Of a stretch of 64,000 nt of DNA, positions 35,782-46,487 are shown one piece after another. The translations under genes were made by a program, and so were the position numbers. Each line of letters opens with the position of its first letter. The stretch's first letter is position 1. The notes under the pieces are model-generated. The model saw nothing but the letters and a program-made list of their open reading frames with translations. It searched no databases and was not told the DNA's origin. Source of the stretch: Amyloporia xantha (taxonomy: Eukaryota; Basidiomycota; Agaricomycetes; Polyporales; Adustoporiaceae); the NCBI GenBank assembly GCA_036971615.1, contig JAYKKR010000014.1, forward strand, positions 744,001-808,000. The letters are read 5' to 3'.

Positions 35782-36290
35782 TAGTGCTGCCGTGAGGTGA
35801 GGTACCTTGAGGCTCAAGGTGGCTTGAGGTGGTTCGGAATCTCGGCTTGCCACCTCAAGGTACCTTGAGGTGGTTTTTCCTTGAGGTACCTCGAGGTAAT
35901 TGATGGCCGAGCACCCTAGGTAAATGGTCACGTTATCTCGTCGTCACGAGCGCGGCTACCCGTGAGCTCTGGCGAATTCAGTACCTCAAGTGAACAGTGG
36001 CATGTCCTATCCCTAAAATTTGTTTTTAAATGCATATTAAATATCAACTGCATTTTGTATATGTTCTGAAGCAAGTAATCCATGAATAAACTACCTACAG
36101 CCACTCTGAACAGTTTTCTATTGCAGTTGGTCGTGCAGCCACCACATCCTGATCAGGAGAGAGTGACTCTGGTCGGCTTTAGCCGGTCACCTCAAGGTAC
36201 CTCAAGGTAAATTTCAGCCACCTCGAGGTAAATGAGGTGAAGGTCGGAGTTACCTCGAGGTGACCTTCACCTCACCTCGCGGCAGCACTA
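35782..36290. mobile_element. hAT-like MITE, 509 bp, with CCTTGAGGT palindrome clusters
   Basis: The ends are inverted copies starting TAGTGCTGCCG with one mismatch in about 22 bases (left 35782-35803; right end at 36290). Both sides carry the same 8 bases, ACGGTATG (35774-35781 and 36291-36298), the target duplication expected of hAT elements. The outer 120 bases at each end are packed with partly palindromic copies of ACCTCAAGGT/ACCTCGAGGT (examples near 35801-35815, 35849-35865, 35880-35898, 36187-36211, 36220-36232 and 36251-36262). The middle (about 35940-36170) is AT-richer and unrelated. No transposase frame is present. The family is different from the MITE at 2381. Confidence 0.88.
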
Positions 36291-36298
36291 ACGGTATG

Positions 36299-36625
36299 CG
36301 ACAGAAATGGAATTCAAATTCCAGATATTCCTCCCTCAAATTCACGTGACAGGAGATAATGCAGTCGGTTAATGAGAAGTTAATTCAGAATGCTAGCTGG
36401 ATTTTCCGTTCTGGACCTCCAGGTGTAGTATTCGACTACTCCTCTGCATAGTTCATAGATTTCACGGCACAGTACTAGTGTATCGGCCATTGCCCGCTTG
36501 AAGCCTGGAGTCAAATGTCACATGTGATATTCGTCCGGCACGCCTACAAGCGCCCATACATTAGCGTCACGGTGCGTTCTGGTTCGTTACCGTGACCTTT
36601 CCATTGTGCGTTCGTCTTTGTGCGA
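36299..36625. other. short gap between MITE and TDP1 fragment
   Basis: No gene is seen. An 8-base inverted repeat (GTCACGGT at 36566-36573 and ACCGTGAC at 36589-36596) lies just outside the breakpoint of the TDP1 copy. Confidence 0.35.
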
Positions 36626-37445
36626 TGCGAGCCGACATAAAGCCATCCGACAAGTTTGTTCTGCGCGCTGTCATCGACGTCGCTTTCGTCCTCTGTCTCG
36701 TTCTCTGAGTCGGCTTCCTTACCTTCAATTGCATTCGACCGCTGGCGGAACGTGCCGAGGATCATCTGAGAGTCGGGTGGATGAGCAGGATAGGGAACGG
36801 GCTGTGTTACACCTACCTTGGAATGCATCAGCACCCTCCCTCGCTTGCTCCTCGAATGGTGGAAGAGTTCCCTCGGGAACTTCGCCCCTGCCCACTGATT
36901 CCGCCGACAGAACATCGTGCCTCCGCCCTGCACCCGCCGTCAGCCACTTGCATCCACACGGCGACCTCGCGTCCAGGTTTCACGAGACAGAACACGAGAC
37001 GCATGACCTACCTGCTCACCGAGCGCACTCTCGCGCACATACTGCAGCGTCGGAAACAGGATCTTGATGGGCGGATACGGCAGCTTCGCGCGCCGGGCCT
37101 TCGACGTGTCCAGCCAGGACTGCGCAGACTCACCCCGTGCAGAGCAGTAGAACTCGTTCATCCACTGTGTGCTGTACGTGCCGATGGAGGAACCCTACAG
37201 GTCGCCCCCTCAGCGGTTACAGGTGGAAGAAGGGGCGGAGGCCGTACCTGGCATTCCAGGACGACTTCCTTCCCTTTCTCTGGGGTGGCACCAAGGTCAC
37301 GGAGAGCTTTCATGAGCGCTGTGTGTCCTGTCAAAATGACCTAGATAGACGCAAGTCATTAGCCATGGCGTGTATATCAAGTGTGAGCTGACATACCTTG
37401 GGCCAACCTTCGTGCTTACCCGCAAGAGACGGGACTAGGCGCGCT
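36626..37445 (-). pseudogene. truncated inverted copy of TDP1 (middle exons only)
   Basis: The reverse complement matches the TDP1 gene at about 43370-44188 with high identity, introns included. The copy starts inside the exon that reads ARLVPSLAGKHEGWPK and stops inside the second HKD block, just after GWLYVGSH. It keeps MNEFYCSARGESAQSWLDTS and FPRELFHHSRSKRGRVLMHS, but lacks the N-terminal third with the first HKD motif and the C-terminal part after the breakpoint, so it cannot make an active enzyme. Because the introns are kept, it arose by DNA-level duplication, not by retroposition. Its close similarity suggests a recent event. Confidence 0.9.
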
Positions 37446-38193
37446 GACGAAGTATTTCGGGAGTGTCTTTTCTGCTGTTACTATATAATCATGTGTCTCG
37501 CCTTACGCGCGTTCCTCTGTACTTTGTATTCACCGCGCCTGTCTCTTTGGAGATGGTCTACCTTGTGCAAAATGCGCACCACACTCTGCGAATTCGTGTG
37601 CCAGTAAGCGATCAGGTTCAAACAATAGACTGTGCTGACGTTCGATACGTAATGAGACTTAATTATAATTCTGGGTAATCACTCAGACGACACGGAACAC
37701 TGGGAACAGTGTCCGCATTGAGAATGCATATACCCTCTAACGCTGATGTACTGTATCGATAATGTAATATGATCCGCCTTCTGGTCACCAATGATAGCAC
37801 AGAAAGGGTGAAATTTGGCAGGTACTACGCAGGCTGGTGCTCACAAACCTCCATTTTGAATTATACAACATAGTGTGGCGCACTTGGGTTATGAACAGAG
37901 TTCTCAATTCCTATATTTCGTGACCGAAAAATTTATCATAGTGTAACAGCCAAATGAAAAATTCCAACTGATAGCAAGTAGCTCCATTGCTTTAACATTA
38001 GCGATGCAAGTACTTCGTGGTTACACACCATTCCTTCATTCCGAGTCCCTAACAAGATATGCTACCATTCTTGGTGAGACAGACATTGCAATGCAAATGG
38101 TCACACATGTCAAACTTTACTGCATCGTCCCGTCAGTCCACATCCGCAAGCTTCCGCGTTGAGAACCGGCGAAATGGTTCAGATTGTGCAGAG
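37446..38193. other. intergenic stretch between TDP1 fragment and P450
   Basis: AT-rich in its second half. No gene, repeat or RNA is supported. Confidence 0.35.
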
Positions 38194-40429
38194 CTAACCA
38201 ACATGCTCCAACATCCGCTCTGCGACCTTGTCCACAATCGCCTGTGTGCGAGGGCGAATGTCACACAAAAAGTGCTCTGGATGACTATTTCGAGTTTTAG
38301 TAAGCGCTGTCACCATACTGAAATATGCGAGACGACAACGCATACCTGACTGAGCTGGATTTGAAGCGCGGCACGGGTGTAATCTCCTGGCCAGCCGAGT
38401 CGCGCGCCTTGCGGACATCCAAAGTCGCGACCATATTCGCTGCTGCTAGCCATACGTTTGAGTCGGCGAGGAAACGCCCGGGACAAATCCTAGAGGCGTG
38501 CACGTGAAATGATATTCATGTTGGTATAAAAGGGGAGCAGTACCGGCGACCGAACCCAAAGATGAACTTCCGCGGATCGTTCATGCTGGCTGTAGTGGCG
38601 TCCATTTCTTCAAATCGCTCAGGCCGGAATTTTTCAGGTTCAGGATAAATATTTGTATCCCGACCCATTGACCTTGTTCAAATAACTGTCGGTCTCATAC
38701 GAAGATCAACGATTCATGACGATCAGTACACACCAGAGGTTGGGAATAATCATTGAGCCACCCGGAACAAGATACCCCTGGTACTCGTCATTCTCCATAA
38801 GCCGATGAGGTACGCCTGAAGTGCTGCATAAGGTGATGTTTCAGACAAAATGACATAAAGACTCACCGAGAGGAACAGGAGGGTTCCAGCTTCATAGGAA
38901 ATTTTGAGAATAAGGCATCAAGAAGAAAAGCAAAATATCCCACCGGTACACCTCCTTCACTACACAATCAAGATAGGGTAGAGACTCCTTATCCTCCAGT
39001 TGTGGTACTTTTCCTACCCCCATCACCCGATCCATCTCAGCTTGGGCCTTTCGGAAAACTTCGGGATGGAGAACCATAGCCAGAACGAATGTGACCAGAG
39101 AAGTGACAGTCTGCAATGCGAATAAGCTATAATTTTGTGAGGACGTAAGCCTCTGCTTACGGTGTCAGATCCAGCTGAAATGAGTAAATTGATCAGTTCG
39201 TCGCGATCCTGATAGTTGAAAAGTGGACAGGCGCACCTCCGTACATGATCGACGCAGAGCCTTTGATGTCGTCTTCATCTTCCTGACTAAGTTGACCATC
39301 TCGCGATGATTCATCAATCAAGTAGGTCGTAAACGATGGTTTTGCCGTTCCAGATTTCTATATTCCTTGTAGGTGCAGAAGTCACCACACACATGCAATT
39401 ACTCACCATGGCCACACAAACTCTCCGAAACGGATCGTCAATCATTGCCCGTACCATAGCTGCGACTGTATTTGCCTGTTTCTTGAAGCCACCGCCCGGC
39501 ATCCACATCGGGATGTACTTCACTATTGTCAACTCGACAAAGTAACAATTAATGATCACGGCAATGGCATAGTGTGCGTACAGACTGGAAAGAAGTCGAC
39601 AAGGGTCGCGACCAAGCTTCCACCCTCAGCCGTTTCTGCGATTGTCTTGTCTGCGAAGGCCATGAATTCGTCCTCCACTGAGTTCACATGGTGTCCATAG
39701 GCGATCTCCAACATCAAAGAGCCAGCGAACCTGGGTTCTGTGTAAGCACTCAACGCGGTACAAAAATACAAATCCACCAGCACTATACCTCTTGATATGA
39801 CTGATAAATCCGTTCGGCTTCTGGATGAGCTCGGACATCAATTTGTTAATCTCCCTAATCTGAAGTGGGACGTAGTTCTCCAGAGCAGGCTTGGTCTCCA
39901 TGGTCGCTTGGAACCATTTCCGATGTCGGCGCCACTTATCGCCGAAAGGCATCAGTACCAGATTTGATTTGGGCACAAGACTGCGTGTACAGTGTCAGTC
40001 CACCTCTGTCAGCTATGCTAGATTGACTCACAACTCGTTCAGCAGCACGAAGTGCGGTCGGTCGGAGTATTTGGCGCCTCTCTTCTCCATCAGATCTTGT
40101 GCCCCCTGGAGCGTGTTCAAAATGAGGACCGGCTTCTGAAATAACTGAGCATAGATCACATTTCCTATGGCAAACAATTATTGCAGAAGACCATTAGTAG
40201 ATTGGGAATCCGACGTACCATACTTGCGAGCCCAGTCGGAGAATGTTTCCTGTTGGTATTCCAGCGGGATCTGGTGGATATTTCCAACTAGCGGAAGTCG
40301 CGTCGGACCAGGGGGTAGGGGAAGGCGTCGTTTCGGGTTTAGCCATCCAGAATAGACAAAATGACAAGCGATAGCCGCGAAAGCAACTATACCGATGTAT
40401 ACATCGAGCGGCAGGGCTTTAGAATTCAT
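38194..40429 (-). CDS. cytochrome P450 monooxygenase (paralogue A)
   Basis: This is a microsomal P450 of unknown substrate. The start at 40429 gives an N-terminal anchor ([20 protein letters not shown]) and the hinge [20 protein letters not shown]. Later exons read [20 protein letters not shown] (helix C), [40 protein letters not shown] and [15 protein letters not shown], which carries the helix K ExxR. The heme loop is split by an intron: [12 protein letters not shown] joins to [19 protein letters not shown], with the cysteine ligand. The last exon encodes [20 protein letters not shown] and stops at 38194. All key motifs are in frame, so the gene looks functional. It is closely related in sequence and intron positions to the P450 at 46488-48742. 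Confidence 0.9.
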
Positions 40430-41902
40430 GATGTTACTGCAGTGGGGGAAAGCAGAACACTTCAGTCTTTAGACACGATGGCAGCTGGTTATAAGACCCT
40501 CAGATGGCATCCACGGGTCTGCCTTTCCACGCATTAGACAGAAGACCCCCACCATCGTAAGCAGGATGTCAAATCCGTAAGAAGTAGATGCAACAATATA
40601 CTGATATAACAGTACACGCATGGTAAGAATGTCGGTTAGGCGGCATACACCCGCAATCATTACGACACGACTCTTCTTTCAACTTTACCCGCTGATCTGG
40701 TCGATTCCATGATACAAACATTCCGTTGATACAAGAGTGTATCGAAAACGTAGAACTGTGAATATCAATTTTCATATTCCGTCGATGTTAAAGAGGAGGA
40801 GGAAGACGAGGAGACTGTACCTATCATTCATGTCGGGGTTATGAGCGTTGATTGTGTAGCTGATCATCCCTGAAACAATCAAGAGCGTGGCCCTGAGCGC
40901 AATAGATGCAACGCCTACCGTGAGGAGGAATCATACAGATGAAGCCTTCCGCAGAGCAGGTGTAGATATTTCCGTTCAAATGAGATGCTATGACATGAGT
41001 TAAGGAGGAGGACATAGAGGGCATAACAAATATATGCTGGTTCGTGATTTTTTCTCGAACATTGCTAACAGTTTTGTCAGCAGTCTGGTGCTGTTCTGTC
41101 GCATTTCTTTCATATGTATCGGACGCATCTGACTGCCATCGTTGATACAGCCGATGAGGAGAAATAAAATCGATCTGTATCACAGCCGTAAGTCACGTAT
41201 ACCTAGACCATTGCTGAGGATAGACATTTACCTCAAAGAAAGCCAGACCTTCAATTGGTGACCGATATCATTCTCTCCGGACGGGCATCATAGCCCTGAG
41301 AATCCGTCGAGGAGCCCCTCGAGGACAAATCCGTCTGACAAAACGTCTTTTGCCACGGTGTCGTTGATCTTCGAGAACGTAGACAGTGGGAGAAAAGCAT
41401 GGTCAGCTGGCATGGACTGTGTCAGATTCGAATTACCGGGCCGTGCAGTCACATCTGCACATCGCGTATAGCGTGAATGATGGGCGCTGCGTGACAGAAG
41501 TGGTATAAGAAAGCCTGAGCGTTTCGATGTGATTCAACAGCCAGAGGGACAACGGAGCATGACTGCCTTTCCGAGCGTCTGACCTGAGGCCATATAATGT
41601 ATACCCATCGGGCGCAGGAGGGCGCAAGCTGCGACAACGTAACTGACAGTCACGGTCTATGGGTTACAGCCTGAGCAGTGTCAAAATTAAAGAAATCGTG
41701 TTGTGGCGAAAATTGATGGCATATGATCAGCACTTCTCAAGTCGAAGCCTTACATAGGTCATCATAACTTGAAGCTATAGAACATGAAAACGCTGCAAGC
41801 GTAAGGGCCAGGCGCGCCGCGTAGCTGGTCACGGGACAGACGCGTCCGCGTTTCGCGCGCGAGGCGGCTGTTTCCTACTCAGAACGACAGGATCTTGGCA
41901 AC
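40430..41902. other. 1.5-kb divergent upstream region of P450 A and TDP1
   Basis: The two flanking genes point away from each other. Only short open frames occur. One minus-strand frame near 41183-40839 has a few cysteines (CIYCAQGHALDC) but no recognisable fold, so it is not called. Confidence 0.35.
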
Positions 41903-44529
41903 ATGGACGATTTTCAAGACGACGACCTTGCCAAGTAATGTACCCAGCGCTCTTGATTTTTCCAAGACTCAACAGCCTTCTGCAGAGCCATAGCACTGAG
42001 TCTCCAAGAATCTGCTCCTGGAAAAGCCACTCCCAATCAAGTCGACTACATAACAATCAGTGACGACGAAGATGAAGAGGAGCACAAGTTTCAAGCCGAT
42101 CTCCAGCGTGCGATAAACGCCTCCAAGCGGGAGGGGTCAAGCGAGACTCGGACGACCTCAACCAGTGCACGAGCTGTCCCCCAAGCTTCCACAGACGCGC
42201 CATCTGCGACCGCATTCCTGTCTGAACGCGCCAAGCTAGAGAAGGAACGACTCGCGCGGCAGAAGCGACTGCGTCCAGAGCTGGATGTGGAGAGCGTAGA
42301 GGCAGGCGACTCGGATAGTCATAGAACGAAGAGGCAACGCTATTCCTCTTCCTCATCTGCTGAGCCTCGCAGGGCCAACTCCAGTGCTTTTGCCAGTTCT
42401 TCCTCCACGTCAAACCCAGTGCCGAGCCGGAGCAGCGCGAGTGGAGAGTCAGAGCCGCTCTTCTGGCAGGGTGAGTTGCGCCAGATAGCCAACGCGCACG
42501 TCGAGCGGTCAAAAGACACTCGCCCGACATTCCGTCTGACTGAGGTTCTCGCACCCGTGCGTATCGCAGCATCGCACATCGCAAAGCTCCACATGCTGAC
42601 GGCCCAGTGCAGAGAGACGAGATTGCGTTCGCGATTGTGTCGGCGTATGTGTACAACTACCCATGGCTCTACTCTCTCTTCAACCCGAGCACGCCGGTGA
42701 TTGCTGTGGCTCAGGATCAGAACGGTGAGTGGTGACTTCATCGCTGCGGTCGCGGCCTGACGTGCGTGCAGGGCAGGAGACGATCAGAACGATCCTGCCC
42801 AACTGGATCAAGGCGACCCCTTTCATGCGCAATGGAATGGGTTGCATGCACATGAAGGTCGGTAATGCCCCGTACGTATTCAGGTTTCAGTGATTTGACA
42901 AGTGTCCTATCTTAGTTCATGCTGGTACACTAAACCACGCTCTGAATTCGCGTCCCGCTGACATTCCACGTAGTTATTCTATAAATCTCGAAGGCTACGA
43001 GTCGTCGTCTCCACCGCGAACATGATCGAGTACGATTGGCGCGATATCGAAAACGTGCGCGGTTCTTCTGATCGTTGAGATATGTCGCTGACGTGCGGGG
43101 TCTTGCGTGCAGTCCGTGTGGTTGCAAGATATCCCTCCTCGGCCCAAGCCGATTGCACTTGACCCAAAGACGGAGGACTTTGCGAGCGCCATGGTCCGCA
43201 TCCTCCGTGCTCTGAGCGTCGCCCCTGCGCTCATCTCGCACTTGCGGAACGATGTAGGTATCTCTGGGTTGTGAAGCGATTTCCAATCCTCTCATCCTAT
43301 TACTGCAGCATCCAAATTTACCCCTGCAACGTCTGGAAGAGCTCCGCACGCACTGGGATTTCTCAAAGGTGAAAGCGCGCCTAGTCCCGTCTCTTGCGGG
43401 CAAGCACGAAGGTTGGCCGAAGGTATGTCCCGTCGCATCTGATTGTACATACGGCAGTTGACGATCGCCGTCAGGTGATCCTGACAGGACACACGGCGCT
43501 CATGAAAGCTCTCCGTGACATCGGTGCCACGGCGGAGAAAGGGAAGGAAGTCATCCTGGAATGCCAGGTGCGGTTTCCGCTCCTTCTCCGTCACTTCGTG
43601 TAACCGCTGATGGGACGATTTGCAGGGTTCCTCCATCGGAACGTACAGCACACAGTGGATGAACGAGTTCTACTGCTCTGCACGGGGTGAATCCGCGCAG
43701 TCCTGGCTGGACACGTCGAAGGCCCGGCGCGCGAAGCTGCCCTATCCGCCCATCAAGATCCTGTTTCCGACGCTGCGGTACGTGCGTGAGAGTGCGCTCG
43801 GGGAGCAGGTACGTCATTCGTCTCGTGCGCTCGCTCGCTCGACCCGGACGGGAGGTTGCCTTGTGGCTGACGGCGGGTCCAGGGCGGAGGTACCATGTTC
43901 TGTCGCCGGAATCAGTGGGCAGGGGCCAAGTTCCCGAGAGAACTCTTCCACCAATCGAGGAGCAAGCGAGGGAGGGTGCTCATGCATTCCAAGGTGGGTT
44001 TAACGTAGTCCATCTCCCACGTCAGGCTCATCCACCCGACTCTCAGATGATCCTCGGCGTGTTCCGCCAGCGATTCAATGTATCTGAAGGCAGCGGAACA
44101 CACTCCGATAGCGAGACGGAGGACGAAAGTGATGTCGAGGACAGCGCACAGAACAAGCCTGTCGGATGGCTTTATGTCGGCTCGCACAATTTCACACCAT
44201 CGGCATGGGGGACGTTGTCCGGCTCTGCGTTCAATCCTGTACTCAATGTAGGAAGTTCTCTACCTGGTATGTATAGGCACGCAGTTGATGGCGCGAGCGA
44301 ACAGGTCACGAACTATGAGCTCGGTGTCGTTCTCCCGCTCCGAAGCGAGAAGGAGGCGGACCGAATGGCGTGCTGGGAACGTCCGCCGAAGAAGTATGTC
44401 CTTGGCACAGACGAGCCGTGGGTGAGTCGATCAGAGGTCTCCGCTGTCAGTCCCTGGCGGTTGCTGATGCGGTCAATACTATAGATACAGTCGGAGTCGC
44501 CGGCGTTTGTGCAGACCGCAGAAGAATAA
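41903..44529 (+). CDS. TDP1: tyrosyl-DNA phosphodiesterase 1 (TDP1)
   Basis: This repair enzyme removes topoisomerase I peptides and other adducts from DNA 3' ends through two HKD motifs of the phospholipase D superfamily. Exon 1 is 41903-41934 and exon 2 starts at 41986. The N-terminus reads DDDLAKAIALSLQESA and then FQADLQRAINASKREG, two ubiquitin-interacting-like helices, followed by a Ser-rich linker with a basic KRQR patch. The catalytic part starts at FWQGELRQIANAHVER. HKD1 is GCMHMKFMLLFYK with LRVVVSTANMIEYDWRDIEN. HKD2 is RVLMHSKM with VGWLYVGSHNFTPSAWGTLS. The C-terminus runs NYELGVVLPL to FVQTAEE and stop at 44529. Introns interrupt both HKD blocks. Apparently intact and single-copy apart from the inverted fragment at 36626-37445. 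Confidence 0.93.
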
Positions 44530-45065
44530 CTGTGAGTTCAGTCTGCATGTAGCGGTAGACAATCTATACTTGTCCTTACGGTAATACGGTATAAAATCTA
44601 GATGACGTAGAATATATATATCCTTCTCAGATCTGATCCTTCGCAGGTGAGTGTCGTAACGTTATATTTGCTCACGCTACGTCCGACGACCGTGCTCTAC
44701 CTCCGGACATGCGCAGCGATAGTGAGACTCTGTTCTAAATACAGAGAGCGCTAGGTGTCCGACGGTGTGCGGACACGGCGTGTGAGGGCCATCAGCGTGA
44801 AACTGTACGTCGTCGGCGAAGCGCTGGTAAGTACTCACGGCGAGCAATGGCCTGAATAAACAGGAACAAATAAAGATCGGGCGTGGAAAATGGGCACGGC
44901 GACGGAGACGGCATGGATAGCGACCAGCATCTGTTCTCCTCCCTGCGACCCCTCTTCGCCTGCACACCCATCACCCTACTGACGGTCTTTTCGCTATAAA
45001 CGTTCATTATCGACACACTACTGGTCTAATCGCACATTGCTAGTCACACTGTTCTGGGTATCGCC
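44530..45065. other. intergenic region upstream of GPI protein gene
   Basis: No gene is supported. An AT-rich ATATATATAT-like run near 44611-44622 lies in the TDP1 3' flank. The last 100 bases before 45066 are the likely promoter of the next gene. Confidence 0.35.
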
Positions 45066-45787
45066 ATGCACTTCAGGCTGCTCTCTCTAGTCCCCTCCAC
45101 CGTGCTGAGTCTCTTGCTTGCTTGGTATCTTGTCCCTTTAGCGAGGGCAGATTGTCAGTCTCTTAGATAGCCCTGATCTCTAGACGTGGTCGCTGAACGG
45201 TGTCATACAGATTGGGTCGTCACCGAGCCAACGACAGGCGTCGAATGGACTAATGGGAAGACGAATCTCCTCTCGTGGTCCAAGGCATTGTTAGACGGAA
45301 TCGATGAGTTCGATATTGAGATGCAGAGGCTGAGCGTATCGGGTCTGACCTACATTGCCCACAACGGTACGCAGCCCGCACGGTGTCGATCTTCCACATT
45401 CGGTCTCACAGCTGAATCCGCCCTCGCCTGCTCCCACCAGTCCCCGCAACGATGAACAGTCTGAACGTCTACCTGCAGAACGTCCCCACAGCCGACGACT
45501 ACTACGTCATGTTCGTCAACTCGACACACGGGCTGCTCTACGCCTCCTCGCAGTCGTTCGCGATCTCCGACTCGAGTAATTCCAGCTCACCGTCGCCCGC
45601 CGCGGGCGCTCCCACCATCACCATCTCCGGCGCACCAAATCCCACACAACAGTTCGTTACCACCTTCCCCGGTTCGTCGAACGGCATGCTCGGGTTGAAG
45701 GCGGTGCAGGAGTCCTCATTGCAGATCATGGCCGTGCTCAGCGTCACCGTGATGTGTATCCTCGGTGGCGTGCTGACAGTGCTATAG
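45066..45787 (+). CDS. small GPI-anchored cell-wall protein (Kre9/Knh1-like)
   Basis: A 196-residue secreted protein. Exons 45066-45153, 45211-45366 and 45441-45787 join in frame. Residues 1-29 are a signal peptide (LLSLVPSTVLSLLLAWYLVP, cleavage near ARA-D). The middle is a single beta-sandwich of the Kre9/Knh1-like, Ser/Thr-rich GPI family: YWVVTEPTTGVEWTNGKTNL, LLSWSKALLDGIDEFDIEMQ and NVPTADDYYVMFVNSTHG. A Ser/Pro/Thr-rich stretch (SSNSSSPSPAAGAPTITISG) follows, then a C-terminal hydrophobic GPI signal (LQIMAVLSVTVMCILGGVLT). It is expected to be processed in the ER and anchored at the plasma membrane or cell wall. Its precise role is unknown. Confidence 0.85.
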
Positions 45788-46487
45788 CCTGTCCTCGATC
45801 CGTCCGCTAGACGAATGATGTGCGTTGCTGGGCAAAGATCTTACCGGGGTATTGTAGGGTGTTCTAATGTATCTCTGGCAGTCGGCTGGTGGGTTGTGCT
45901 GTTGTTCTTTTTCGCTCTGGCCCTATGGATTATTGCTACTACTAACGGACGCGAAGTAATGTACTCACACTGGATGTCACGTATGATACCTGGGTATTAC
46001 TGGTGCTACTTTGCGAGGGTCGATACCCATGATCTAGATGATTTTACGTCTTCAATCATTTCCCATCGTGCGTGATTTTTCAAGGTCGTCGACTGTTGCT
46101 CAGAGTCTAGCGGGATGCTTATATTGACCTCCGTACAATATTAATTCACTAGTCCACGCGCTCATGAGTCACCATTTACAGCCGTCGTGTTTAGACGTTC
46201 TGTGCGTTACGGGTTGTCATAATTACTTACCGGCAAGTCGTACAGGTGCAGGGCAACAACTTTCCGTCGAATTCCTCTTTAAGCACGATACAGACGCGGA
46301 GCTTTCTAAGCAGGCGGTCAACCAGTAGTGGTATCGTAACCAGAACATCGTGTACAAAACATGGTTTCCGGCATCATGGTCATAAAGAACATCCAAAGTT
46401 ACCCGTAAGTCCGAAAAATCACTACTACACTGCGCTCATAATGAAATGCGGGGCAAGTCTTCGTACGGCGAGCTGGACTGATACAGC
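45788..46487. other. convergent intergenic region
   Basis: The GPI protein gene and the P450 at 46488 both end toward this stretch. No gene or repeat is supported. Confidence 0.4.

Noticed and set aside
36606..37344. Plus-strand open frames of 153 and 187 codons
   Set aside because: They are antisense of the truncated TDP1 copy and have no independent support.
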